Positions 33,837 to 42,883 of a stretch of 64,000 nt of DNA are shown in pieces (within the stretch, counting starts at the first letter, position 1; each line of letters opens with the position of its first letter). Location: positions 74,687 through 138,686 of the forward strand of contig CAZZBK010000002.1 in the NCBI GenBank assembly GCA_964652155.1, read 5' to 3'. Below the pieces are notes generated by a model. It ran no database searches. It had not been told where the DNA came from and saw only the letters and a list, made by a program, of their open reading frames with translations. The stretch comes from CAZZBK01 sp964652155 (GTDB lineage: Bacteria > Planctomycetota > Planctomycetia > Pirellulales > PNKZ01). The position numbers and the translations under genes were made by a program.

Positions 33837-36226
33837 ATGCCTCGGATTCACCTTCTCGGTGTGATCGCAACGATCCTCCACGCGTGGCCATTGATCGTCG
33901 TGGCCGAGGCGCCGTCGTTTTCGCACGAAGTTGTTCCGCTCTTCTATAAGCTCGGTTGCAGCGCCGGTGAGTGCCACGGTTCATTCTCGGGCAAAGGGAA
34001 CTTTCGGCTGTCGTTATTCGCCGCGGATCCGCAGGCGGACTTTCTCGAAGTTCACGCCGCATTCGACCGGCGCTTGGATCGGCAACACCCTCACGCCAGC
34101 CTGTTGTTGACCAAACCAACCATGCAGCGTGCCCACGGCGGTGGGGTGCGACTCGATCAGAAGAGTGCTGAATATCGAGTGCTGCTCGAGTGGATCGAAG
34201 CCGGCGCGCCGTTCGATCCGCCCGATGCCCCGGGCGTCACGTCGCTGCGGATTGAGCCAGCGCACGTGGTGATTCCCTTGAACCACGCGAAACCTCGGTT
34301 GCGGGTGTTTGCCAAATTCAGCAACGGCAGCGAGCGCGACGTGACGGCATTCGCGCGTTTTGAGTCGCTGGACAGCAGCTTGGTGAACGCAAGTTCGATG
34401 GGCGAAGTGCAACCGCTTCGCAGCGGCGATAGTTACATCCTGGCACACTTTGCGGGCAAACTCACCCACGCAGCTGTACTCATCCCTCAAACGCTGCACG
34501 CGTCGGCCCAATTTCCCCAAGAGCAATTGACCGATCCGATTGATCAACAGATCGTTGAAAAACTGCGACGGCTCAACATCCCTCCGAGCGGCCTTGGTGG
34601 CGACACGGATTTTCTGCGCCGCGTGTACCTGGACGTGACGTCTCGACTCCCCACTCCGGACGAGATTCGGCAGTTCCTTGCCGATCCGGCACCCGATAAA
34701 CGAGCCAGGTTGATTGACCGCCTGCTCGAAGATCCGCTGCATGCGGCGGTGTGGGCGAACAAAATGTGCGACGCAATGGGGGCCGACAACCGCACGATGT
34801 ACGACGAGTCGGTGTATCGCATCTTTGATTGGATGCGCAATCGTTTCGAGCGCAACGTCCCTTGGGACGAGATGGTTCGCGGCGCGCTCACCGGCACCGT
34901 CGCCGACAATCGCCCCTTGGAAGAATTGGTCCAAGAAAACGCGCGAATCGCCGAGTTCCGAAAGCGACAAACCGAGGCACAAAAGTCGGGGGCTAAGCTG
35001 GAGCCCGAACCGCTCACGGACAAGCCCTGGCGAACGCGTCAGGCGCTGCGCAACACGCTCGAAGACTTTTCGTACAATCTCAAGTTTCGCGTGCAGGCCG
35101 GCCCGCGCAAGGGACTGATGGATCCTCGGCCGCTCGCCCAGCACGTCGCCACGGCTTTTCTGGGGGTGCGACTCGAGTGCGCCGAGTGTCACAAACATCC
35201 CCACGATCGCTGGTCGCAGCAGGATTTTTTCAGCTTCACAACGTGCTTTGCGTATTTGAATCGGGGCGTTTCGCCCGAGATGGCCGCCAAGAAACTCACA
35301 TTTATTAACGGCACGTACGTGACGGATACGCCGCAAGAAACCTTTCCCGATCCGAAGACCGGCGACCCGCTGCCGCCGCGCCCACTCGATGGCCCCGTGA
35401 TCAACGTGCAACCGGGGGTCGACCCGCGCTTGGAAGTCTGGAAATGGATGGTGAGTCCTGACAATCCCTACTTCGCGCGGGCAATCGTCAATCGCGTTTG
35501 GGCGCATTATTTTGGGCGCGGGTTGATCGAGCCCGTCGACTCGCTCGCGGAAGCCAACCCTCCCTCGCATCCGGCGGTGCTCGACGATTTGGTGAAAGAT
35601 TTTCAGGCCCATCGCTACGACCTGCGTCATTTGCATCGTCGCGTGCTCAATACGCATGCCTATCAACGTGACTGGGTCACACGGGGGGGAACGACGCGGA
35701 TGAGCGGAACTACTCGCATCGCGTGTTGCGTCGTATGCCCGCCGAATGGGTGCTCGATGCGATCGCCGACATCACACTCACGCCGCTCAAGCTCGACGTG
35801 GCCATCTACGGTGGTCCCAAAGACAATCGCTCTATTGAGCGGGCGATTGAATACCCGTTGAGTCGGCCGCGGGGCGATGACAGCTATGTCTTGAAAATCT
35901 TCGACAAGCCCCAGCGAACCCAAAGCTGCGACTGCGAACGCTCGAGCGCGCCGAACCTTAGTCAGGCGTTGTATTTTTACAACGACGCCGCCTTGATCGC
36001 CAAGATTTCCGCGCCGGAAGGACGTCTCACGAAACTGCTCGCCGCCGAGAGCGATGACCGGCGCGTGCTCACCGAGTTGTATCTGCTTACGCTGGGGCGG
36101 CTCCCCAACGACGAGGAGCAACGTCTTTCCGGCGAGTACCTGAAGTCGGCGGCCTCGCGCGCCGTGGGCTTTGAAGACTTGCTCTGGTCGCTGTTCAACC
36201 GGCAAGAGTTTCTGATCACGCACTGA
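33837..36226 (+). CDS. DUF1549/DUF1553 cytochrome-like protein, split by a frameshift
   Basis: The reading frame from 33837 runs in frame to 35861, but after 35690 its sequence stops resembling the family. The correct continuation (ERNYSHRVLRRMPAEWVLDAI) is in another frame and ends at 36226, giving an intact protein of about 796 residues. The N-terminus has a signal and a CxxxCH motif (CSAGECHGSFSGKG). Then come DUF1549 (LRRVYLDVTSRLPTPDEI, WANKMCDAMG, ECAECHKHPHDRWSQQDFF) and DUF1553 (NPYFARAIVNRVWAHYFGRGLIEPVDSL, then the second fragment SCDCERSSAPNLSQAL). The G7 run at 35683-35689 is the likely site. The gene precedes a DUF1501 gene by 21 bases, as usual for this module. Confidence 0.85.
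35683..35689 (+). other. G7 run at the frameshift point
   Basis: Seven G follow AC here. Reading one base twice (a -1 shift), or adding one more G, restores the family frame (RGGNDADERNYSHRVL). This is the natural place for a sequence error, a real mutation, or slippage. Confidence 0.8.
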
Positions 36227-36247
36227 TACGTTCAAGGACCTCGATCC

Positions 36248-37555
36248 ATGTCCATGCATCCCGCTGGCCGCGAGTTTAGCCGTCGAGATGTGCTGCGCAT
36301 TGGCAGCTTGGGGCTCTCGGCATTGACGCTCCCGCAGCTCCTTTGGGCAGAACAACACGCGCTCGGCCGCCGCGCCAAAGCCAAAAATGTCATCTTCATT
36401 TGGCAGCAAGGTGGCCCGCCCCATCAAGACACCTGGGACATGAAACCCCAGGCTCCGGAGGAAATTCGCGGCGAATTCAAGCCCATCGCAAGCAAGATTC
36501 CCGGCTATCAGGTCTGTGAACTGATGCCCGAACTGGCGCAACGGGTCGACAAGCTCACCGTCATTCGCGGCGTCAACCATCACATACCGGATCATAATCC
36601 GGCCAGCATGTTCATGCTGGGGAGTGGCAATCCGCCCAGCTCGGCTCATAAATTTCCCACCTGGTCGTCCGTCGCCAAGCGGGAACTGCCCGAGGTCAAG
36701 GGAATCCCCACGTCCGTCGCAATACCGGTCGAGCCGAGCGAAGGACCGGGAGCAGGGTATCTCGGGTCGGCATGGCAGTCGTTTGCGATTCAGTCTGACC
36801 CCAATGACGCCGAGTTCAAGGCGCGTTCGATGGCCCTTCCCGACGGCATCGACATGCCGCGATTCGAGCGCCGTCGGCAACTACTGATCAACAGCGAAAA
36901 GTCGTTCCGTCAACTCGCCGAACGACCGGACCTATTGCATGGCTTCGACAAGTTCTACGACGATGCGCATCAGATCATCCTGTCTCCGCAAACGAGCCAA
37001 GCCTTTCGCATGGACCAAGAGTCCGACGCGCGACGCGATCGCTTCGGCCGCAATAAGCTCGGGCAACGCCTGCTGCTCGCGCGACGACTCATTCAATCGG
37101 GCGTGCGATTCGTGACCATCAACGAACCTGTCGGCTGGGACACCCATGCCGATAATTTCAAGCGGCTGCGACAAAACCTGCCGGTGGTCGATCAGGCCGT
37201 CAGCGCGCTGCTCGACGATCTGGCCGAACACGATATGCTCAACGACACGCTGGTCATGATGTTCGGTGAATTCGGCCGCACGCCGACGATCAATAAACAG
37301 TCGGGACGCGATCATTGGGCCAAAGCCATGAGCATCATGCTCGCCGGCGGCGGCGTGCCGCCAGGGCTCATCTATGGTGCCACGGACAAGCACGGCGCAT
37401 TGGTGACCGAACAAAGCCACTCGCCAGCCGACTTTGCCTGCACGATCTATACCCTGCTCGGAATCGACCCACACAAAATCTATCAGACCAGCTCGCGTCA
37501 GAACGTACCGCTCGTCCAAGGCGGCCAGGCCATTAAAGCCATTTGCGGCGCATAA
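36248..37555 (+). CDS. DUF1501 protein with twin-arginine signal
   Basis: The protein has 435 residues. It starts with a twin-arginine signal (FSRRDVLRIGSLGLSAL), then the DUF1501 core: FIWQQGGPPHQDTWDMKP, RGVNHHIPDHNPASMFMLG, EPVGWDTHADNF, MMFGEFGRTPTIN and RDHWAKAMSIMLAGGGVPPG. It forms an operon-like pair with the DUF1549/DUF1553 gene immediately upstream. The pair is thought to be an exported catabolic or surface system, but the biochemical role of either family is unknown. Confidence 0.9.
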   Translation: MSMHPAGREFSRRDVLRIGSLGLSALTLPQLLWAEQHALGRRAKAKNVIFIWQQGGPPHQDTWDMKPQAPEEIRGEFKPIASKIPGYQVCELMPELAQRVDKLTVIRGVNHHIPDHNPASMFMLGSGNPPSSAHKFPTWSSVAKRELPEVKGIPTSVAIPVEPSEGPGAGYLGSAWQSFAIQSDPNDAEFKARSMALPDGIDMPRFERRRQLLINSEKSFRQLAERPDLLHGFDKFYDDAHQIILSPQTSQAFRMDQESDARRDRFGRNKLGQRLLLARRLIQSGVRFVTINEPVGWDTHADNFKRLRQNLPVVDQAVSALLDDLAEHDMLNDTLVMMFGEFGRTPTINKQSGRDHWAKAMSIMLAGGGVPPGLIYGATDKHGALVTEQSHSPADFACTIYTLLGIDPHKIYQTSSRQNVPLVQGGQAIKAICGA

Positions 37556-37563
37556 TCGCTCGG

Positions 37564-38841
37564 TCAATGGGGTCGGCAGATCGACTGGAGATCGCGGAAG
37601 TAGTGCGGGTAGGTCTTGCTCGTGCAACCTGGGTCGCGAATCACAACACCCGGCACACGCAGTCCCACCAGCGCCATGCTCATCGCCATGCGATGATCGT
37701 CATAGGTGTCGATCCTTGCGCCATGCAGCGGCTCGGGCGTGATGGTCAAGCCATCGTCGAACTCGTCGACGTGTGCACCGAACTTGCGCAGCTCGGTTGC
37801 CACGGCGTGCAGCCGATCGGTCTCTTTGTGACGGATGTGCTTAACGCCGGTGATCCGAGTGGGTCCCTTGGCGAACACGGCAACCGCCGCCAGCGTTTGC
37901 ACCGTATCGCTGATGGCGTTCATGTCGACCTCGATGCCGCACAGCGAGCTGCCGCGCACCCGAATGCCTTCGCTTCGTTCCTCGACCTGACAGCCCATTT
38001 GTTGCAGCACGTCGATGAGTTCGACATCCCCTTGCAGACTCTGGCGATGAAGTCCCGTGACGGTGACTTCGCCGCCGGTGATAGCCGCCGCCGCGAAGAA
38101 ATAGCTCGCCGCCGAGGCGTCGGGTTCGATCGCATAGCGGCAGGCGCGATATACGCCTTGGGGCACGACGAACCGCCGCAGATCGCCCCCAGCAACGTCG
38201 ATGCCAAACGAGCGCATCACGGCGAGCGTCATGTGGATGTAAGGCTGCGAGACGAGTTGCCCACGGACCTCAAGCTCAACCGAGTTCGTCGCGTAAGGGG
38301 CCGCCATCAGCAGACCGCTTAAGAACTGGCTCGACACATCGCCGCGCACCTCGGCCTTGCCGCCGCGCAGGCCACGGGCTCGGATGAGCACCGGAGGACA
38401 GCCGGTGAGCGACTCGCTGACTGCGTCGGCGCCGAGTGCATGCAGGCTATCGAGCAAGTCGGAGATCGGGCGTTCGCGCATCCGTGGCGTGCCGTCGAGA
38501 CGATATTCACCCTGGCCCAGCGCCACGAGCGAGGCCAAAAACCGCACCGTGGTGCCGCTGTTGCCGACAAACAAATCCGCGCGTGAGTTAGGAATTTGTC
38601 CGCCACAACCGTGCACGACGAAGCAACCGTGCTCCCAGTCGGCATCGATGCCGATTCCCAACTGACGCAGCGCCTCGACCATGACACGGGTGTCGTCGCT
38701 GTCGAGCGCGCCAATCAAGGTCGACACGCCGTCGGCCAGCGCCGCGCAGGCGAGTGCCCGGTTGGTGATGCTTTTGGAACCGGGGGGGTGGACGATGCCA
38801 GCCACTGGGCCGCTTAACGAGATCGCAATGGAGTCTGTCAC
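37564..38841 (-). CDS. aroA: 3-phosphoshikimate 1-carboxyvinyltransferase (EPSP synthase)
   Basis: The protein has 425 residues from a GTG one base after the stop of the upstream PQQ gene; a longer in-frame start to 38970 lies inside that gene. EPSP synthase motifs are all present: HPPGSKSITNRAL (Lys and Ser that bind shikimate 3-phosphate and PEP), VGNSGTTVRF, the Pro in RMRERPISDLLDSL, SQFLSGLLMAAPYA, and the late KETDRLHAVATEL and YDDHRMAMSMAL. It makes EPSP from PEP and shikimate 3-phosphate in aromatic amino acid synthesis. It is probably co-transcribed with the PQQ gene; no other shikimate genes are near. Confidence 0.95.
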   Translation of the reverse strand: MTDSIAISLSGPVAGIVHPPGSKSITNRALACAALADGVSTLIGALDSDDTRVMVEALRQLGIGIDADWEHGCFVVHGCGGQIPNSRADLFVGNSGTTVRFLASLVALGQGEYRLDGTPRMRERPISDLLDSLHALGADAVSESLTGCPPVLIRARGLRGGKAEVRGDVSSQFLSGLLMAAPYATNSVELEVRGQLVSQPYIHMTLAVMRSFGIDVAGGDLRRFVVPQGVYRACRYAIEPDASAASYFFAAAAITGGEVTVTGLHRQSLQGDVELIDVLQQMGCQVEERSEGIRVRGSSLCGIEVDMNAISDTVQTLAAVAVFAKGPTRITGVKHIRHKETDRLHAVATELRKFGAHVDEFDDGLTITPEPLHGARIDTYDDHRMAMSMALVGLRVPGVVIRDPGCTSKTYPHYFRDLQSICRPH

Positions 38842-38842
38842 G

Positions 38843-40051
38843 TTAGCGCGCCGCGACCTTCCACAGGCGAGTGTCGCTGCGAACATACAGCGCTCCGTCA
38901 GCCACGGCAGGCGTAGCCGCCACGCCATCGCCGAACGCATTCTCGGCGACGATCGTGCCTTGCTCGCCAAGTTCGATCACCTGGGCGACGCCGTCGCGGT
39001 TGACGACATACATGTGGTTGCCCACGATCAGTGGCGTGGCCCAAAACGAGCCTTTAAGCCGCAACCGCCAAAGCACTTCGCCATCGCTGGCCTTGGCGCA
39101 GGTGAGCGCGCCGCCGCCGTTGATCACGTAGATGCGTCCGTCATGCACGACGGGGCTCGGCGTGCCTGGATCAAGCTTGTTGTTCGACCACAACACTTCC
39201 GGCGAGCGACCATCGTTGTTCGGTCGAACGGCGGTGATGCCGTCACTGGGGATGAAGGCGATGCCCCCCACGCCGACCACCGAGGGGATGCCCTTACAGG
39301 TCTTGTCGTAGCTCCACAACTGCCGGCCGGTCGCCGGGTCGTGCGCCGATAGCCGGTCGGTCGATTGCAACAGCACGGCCTTGCTTGAGCCGACTTGCCA
39401 CACGGTCGGCGAGGTCCAATTCATCTCGGCCTTGCGTGGGATTTTCCAGCGTGTTTGGCCCGTCTCGGCATCGAGTCCAGCCGCGAACGACTCTCCTTTG
39501 TTTTCGATCTGCACGATCACGGTCCCATCGACCACCAGCGGCGACGCGGACATGCCGACATCGTTGGCCGCCGTGGGGTAATCGAGCGTCAGGCCGCGGT
39601 ACCACAGCAAATTGCCGCTCAGGTCGAGGCACACCAGATCGTTCGACGAGAAGAACGCAAAGATGCGCTGCCCATCGCTCATCGGCGAACACGCGGCGAC
39701 ACTGCTCGTGGGATGGCAAAGCGTGCGACCGGTCGCCCAATACTGCCGCTCCCAAAGCGACTTGCCCGAGCCGGCGTCGAAGGCGTGAACATGCAGTCGA
39801 TCTTGCGACGCTCCGCTGGCCGAGGTCGCGATCACGCGTCCCGACACGACGATGGGGCTCGACACACCCCGGCCGGGCAGCTTCTGCTCCCAGGCAACAT
39901 TTGCGCCATCGGCACCGACCTTCCACTGCGTGGGGAGCGACGGTCCTTGGGCCACTCCCTGATTATTGGGTCCGCGAAAGCCGAGCCAATCGGCCCCCAA
40001 GAGCCACGGCAGGGTCATGAATACGACGACGATCAAAATGCGTTGTTGCAT
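38843..40051 (-). CDS. PQQ-like beta-propeller protein, exported
   Basis: The protein has 402 residues. A signal (LIVVVFMTLPWLLGADW) leads to DWLGFRGPNNQGVAQG, the start typical of planctomycete PQQ-propeller proteins. Repeated blade motifs follow (AFDAGSGKSLWERQYW, GLDAETGQTRWKIP, AHDPATGRQLWSYDK, AKASDGEVLWRLRL). The fold resembles BamB and PQQ dehydrogenases but lacks the Cys pair and cofactor ligands of true quinoproteins. It probably works in the periplasm as a scaffold or sugar-binding protein. A longer start to 40174 is possible but the signal supports 40051. It sits directly upstream of aroA. Confidence 0.85.
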   Translation of the reverse strand: MQQRILIVVVFMTLPWLLGADWLGFRGPNNQGVAQGPSLPTQWKVGADGANVAWEQKLPGRGVSSPIVVSGRVIATSASGASQDRLHVHAFDAGSGKSLWERQYWATGRTLCHPTSSVAACSPMSDGQRIFAFFSSNDLVCLDLSGNLLWYRGLTLDYPTAANDVGMSASPLVVDGTVIVQIENKGESFAAGLDAETGQTRWKIPRKAEMNWTSPTVWQVGSSKAVLLQSTDRLSAHDPATGRQLWSYDKTCKGIPSVVGVGGIAFIPSDGITAVRPNNDGRSPEVLWSNNKLDPGTPSPVVHDGRIYVINGGGALTCAKASDGEVLWRLRLKGSFWATPLIVGNHMYVVNRDGVAQVIELGEQGTIVAENAFGDGVAATPAVADGALYVRSDTRLWKVAAR

Positions 40052-40098
40052 GATGGGTATAGTGTTTTGAGGAGAACAAAATCTGAAAGCGACCCGCA

Positions 40099-41247
40099 CT
40101 ACTTGCCCGAGAGGCGATCGTCCGACAGCACGGCTGTGCCGACCGAATCGCACACGCGGAGTTGGAAGTCCCAATCTTGGGCCCAGTTTTCTTTCTGTTC
40201 GTTTTGCAGCACTTTGATCAGGATGGTATTTCGACCGGCTCGCAAAGTTCCCTGGGCAACGTATTGATCAATTTTGGTGCCCGAGTGATAGACGTTGTGC
40301 GCGTCGACTTGCTGCCCGTTCACCCACAGCTTGAACGCACAAATGCAGCCGGTGCGAAACTCGACCGCGCGTGGCTGTTGCACGACAAACTCACTGAAGG
40401 CGTAACCGACCACCCCGTTGGCCTTGCCCAACGCCTTGTTAAAGTCGACCTTGCCGTGCGGGTCTGCCGACGCGTGATCGAGCCAAGAGACCGTTTTGCC
40501 ATCTTTGCCCGGGACACTCGCTTTCAAGTCGATGCTCTTTTCCGGCGGATAAGCGATGTCGAACGCACTCTCGTTGCGATTGTCAAACGGCCCCAGGAGC
40601 TTCCATGAGGTGACAAAACCATAGTGCCTCGGCAAGTCGACTTCGTGTCCCAATGGCTTTAAGTCTTTAGCAAGCTGCTCGATCTGGTCCAGATCACGCG
40701 CGCCGGCGAACGCTTTCTTGAGGATCTCCAATGCCCGTTGCTTGCTGGCGGCATCGGACGAAGCCTTCTCGACGTCAGGCTTGGCCTCGTTGATGAGCCG
40801 TTGCACGGCGTCGCGGCGCAACTCGGTGCTGGGATCATTGATGAAGGTCGGAATCAACCGGTCGGGGACGCTGGGGTCGAGCCGCGTGAGCAAGTCAAAC
40901 GCCAAGCGGCGAGCGCGCGGATGATGCGACGTGTCGCTCAAAAAGGCCTGCAGCGCCTGTTGCGCGGTGGGATTAGCCTGCCGAAGGTGCCGATCCGCGA
41001 CCGCTTCAATGGCCGAGCGGAGGTAATTGCTCCCAATGACCGAGGCGGTGTCGAGCGCGCCCAACAGGGCGGGTAAGTCGCCGGGCGAAGCCTGTGAAAC
41101 GACCTGCCACGACCGCTGGGCGGCCTGATTGTCATGCCCCATCGGGCCAATTGTTTGCAGGGTCTTTAACGCGGTATCGACGTCCGCACCTTGCGCCGAC
41201 AAGCACAGTGTTAGGCTAACCACCCAGGTCGTCCACGCCACTCGCAT
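40099..41247 (-). CDS. Exported HEAT-like repeat protein with C-terminal jelly-roll domain
   Basis: The protein has about 382 residues. A signal (WTTWVVSLTLCLSAQGAD) precedes about 170 residues of HEAT-like helices (LPALLGALDTASVIGSNYLRSAIEAVADRHL; DPSTELRRDAVQRLINEA). From about 205 to the end is a beta-rich domain (YGFVTSWKLLGPFDNRN; FRTGCICAFKLWVNGQQVDAHNVYHSG; TLRAGRNTILIKVLQNEQKENWAQDWDFQLRV) resembling the carbohydrate-binding jelly-roll of beta-galactosidases. A GTG at 41262 is also possible. It is 47 bases upstream of the PQQ gene on the same strand and may be part of one operon with PQQ and aroA. Function is unknown; sugar binding is a guess. Confidence 0.65.
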   Translation of the reverse strand: MRVAWTTWVVSLTLCLSAQGADVDTALKTLQTIGPMGHDNQAAQRSWQVVSQASPGDLPALLGALDTASVIGSNYLRSAIEAVADRHLRQANPTAQQALQAFLSDTSHHPRARRLAFDLLTRLDPSVPDRLIPTFINDPSTELRRDAVQRLINEAKPDVEKASSDAASKQRALEILKKAFAGARDLDQIEQLAKDLKPLGHEVDLPRHYGFVTSWKLLGPFDNRNESAFDIAYPPEKSIDLKASVPGKDGKTVSWLDHASADPHGKVDFNKALGKANGVVGYAFSEFVVQQPRAVEFRTGCICAFKLWVNGQQVDAHNVYHSGTKIDQYVAQGTLRAGRNTILIKVLQNEQKENWAQDWDFQLRVCDSVGTAVLSDDRLSGK

Positions 41248-41540
41248 CGCACAGTCTCCCACCGGAAAATAATCGCCCCCGCTTTACACTCCAGGATCAT
41301 TCTAAACCAATTGCTGGCGATGGGAAACTCGCGCCGAAAAGATGATGAGTCGTGGCGGGTGGGATCGCTACACCCTGAGCCCACCCCGCAGTTGCAAGCC
41401 CCGTCGGAGACCTTATTTGCGGATAGGGGAGCTCTTCGAGAGGCTGTCCAAGGCCCTCGTTTCATCCGCTGCGGCGGGAGAGTAAACTGGTGGTGGTTCG
41501 TTTGTCCCTTCGAGTTCGCTTACTGAGCGGAGAATGTTTC

Positions 41541-42203
41541 ATGTTCTGCCGTTGGTTGTTGGCCGTGGCATTGTTCGTCGCGTCCGTCGGCTTGCCCCGG
41601 CTGGTTCATGCCGCCGAGGCTGCACCGCCGTTCGTCTCGCTCTTTGACGGTAAAACTCTCCAGGGCTGGATCACGGCCCCTGGGGCTTACGTGGTCGAGA
41701 AGGGGGCAATCGTCTGTGTCGCGGGGAGCAAGGGAAACCTGCTCAGTGAAAAAGAGTATGGCGACTTTCGACTGCAATTTGACTTTCTGCTCACCCCCGG
41801 AGCGAACAACGGACTGGCCATCCGCTGCCCCTTGAAAACCGAGGGGAATCTGCACATCGAGGGGATCGAACTGCAAATCCTCGACGACACCCATGAGAAG
41901 TACAAAGCCATCAAGCCGTATCAGTTTCATGGCTCGGTCTACGGCATCGTGGCCGCCAAGCCTGGGCACCTCAAGCCCCTCGGCGAGTGGAATCATGAAG
42001 AGGTGACCGTAACAGGACGCCGGGTGAAAGTGGTTCTCAACGGCACGACGATCGTCGATGCCGACTTAGACGAGGCGAGCACCCCCAAAACGCTCGACGG
42101 CGTTGAGCACACCGGTCTCAAACGCGCCCGGGGCCACATCGGGTTCCTCGGGCACGGTGACCGGATCGACGTTCGCAATATCCAAATTCAAGAACTTCCC
42201 TGA
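41541..42203 (+). CDS. DUF1080 (3-keto-disaccharide hydrolase-like) domain protein, exported
   Basis: The protein has 220 residues. A signal (LLAVALFVASVGLPRLVHA) precedes the jelly-roll: FVSLFDGKTLQGWIT, GSKGNLLSEKEYGDFRLQFDF, LTPGANNGLAIRCPL, EGIELQILDDTHEKY, WNHEEVTVTGRRVKVVLNGTTIVD and HIGFLGHGDRIDVRNIQIQEL. DUF1080 domains belong to the concanavalin-like fold and are linked to 3-keto-glycoside hydrolysis. It is exported, and the redoxin gene starts 11 bases after its stop. GGAG precedes the ATG. Family is clear; substrate is unknown. Confidence 0.9.
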   Translation: MFCRWLLAVALFVASVGLPRLVHAAEAAPPFVSLFDGKTLQGWITAPGAYVVEKGAIVCVAGSKGNLLSEKEYGDFRLQFDFLLTPGANNGLAIRCPLKTEGNLHIEGIELQILDDTHEKYKAIKPYQFHGSVYGIVAAKPGHLKPLGEWNHEEVTVTGRRVKVVLNGTTIVDADLDEASTPKTLDGVEHTGLKRARGHIGFLGHGDRIDVRNIQIQELP

Positions 42204-42214
42204 GTCATTCCATC

Positions 42215-42856
42215 ATGCTTCACATGCTGAGTCGCCGAGCCGTGATGATGCTCGGCAGTGTTTTGTGCTTTAGTGCCTCGGCCGGCGTGGCCCTGTCGGG
42301 CAAGTACAACCCCACGCTCACGGTTGGCGACACTGCTCCCGCATGGAAATCGCTGCCGGGAACGGATGACAAATCGCATTCACTGGCCGATCTGAAAGCC
42401 AAAAGCGTCGTGGTCGTGGCGTTCACCTGCAATAGCTGCCCCTACGCGGTCGACTACGAAGACCGCCTGATTGCCCTGGCCAACAAACATGCCGGCGCAA
42501 ATGGTCGCGCGGCGGTCGTGGCGATCAACGTCAACAAAATACCCGAAGACAGCCTGAGCGAAATGAAGAAGCGTGCCACGTCGAAGCAGTTTCCCTTCGC
42601 GTATTTGTATGACGAGTCGCAGGAGATCGCCAAAGCCTACGGTGCGACGTTCACGCCCGAGTTCTTCGTCCTCGACGCCCAGCGCAAGGTCATCTACATG
42701 GGGGCGATGGATGACGAAACCGATGCCAGCAAGGTAACCGTCAACTACGTCGAACGGGCCATTGAGGCGGCGCTACAAGGCAAGACGCCCGAGGTCAGCG
42801 AGACCATCGGCCGCGGATGCTTTGTGCGCTACGCGCGGACCCGCAAGAAACCGTAG
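42215..42856 (+). CDS. Redoxin (AhpC/TSA, thioredoxin-fold) protein, exported
   Basis: The protein has 213 residues with a signal at the start (LSRRAVMMLGSVLCFSASAG, which carries a twin-arginine-like RR). The thioredoxin-fold core has VVVVAFTCNSCPYAVDYEDRL: the Cys pair is CNSC, in the place of the thioredoxin CxxC, and FTPEFFVLDAQRKVIYMG includes the cis-Pro region. It probably handles thiols or peroxides outside the cytoplasmic membrane. It follows the DUF1080 gene by 11 bases and may be expressed with it; such pairing is common in planctomycetes. Confidence 0.85.
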   Translation: MLHMLSRRAVMMLGSVLCFSASAGVALSGKYNPTLTVGDTAPAWKSLPGTDDKSHSLADLKAKSVVVVAFTCNSCPYAVDYEDRLIALANKHAGANGRAAVVAINVNKIPEDSLSEMKKRATSKQFPFAYLYDESQEIAKAYGATFTPEFFVLDAQRKVIYMGAMDDETDASKVTVNYVERAIEAALQGKTPEVSETIGRGCFVRYARTRKKP

Positions 42857-42883
42857 CCCATCGAGTGCCACGACCGGTTGGGG

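Noticed and set aside
34014..35666. Long minus-strand reading frame of 550 codons opposite the DUF1549/DUF1553 gene
   Set aside because: The plus strand has clear family motifs; the minus frame has none and is a codon-bias shadow.
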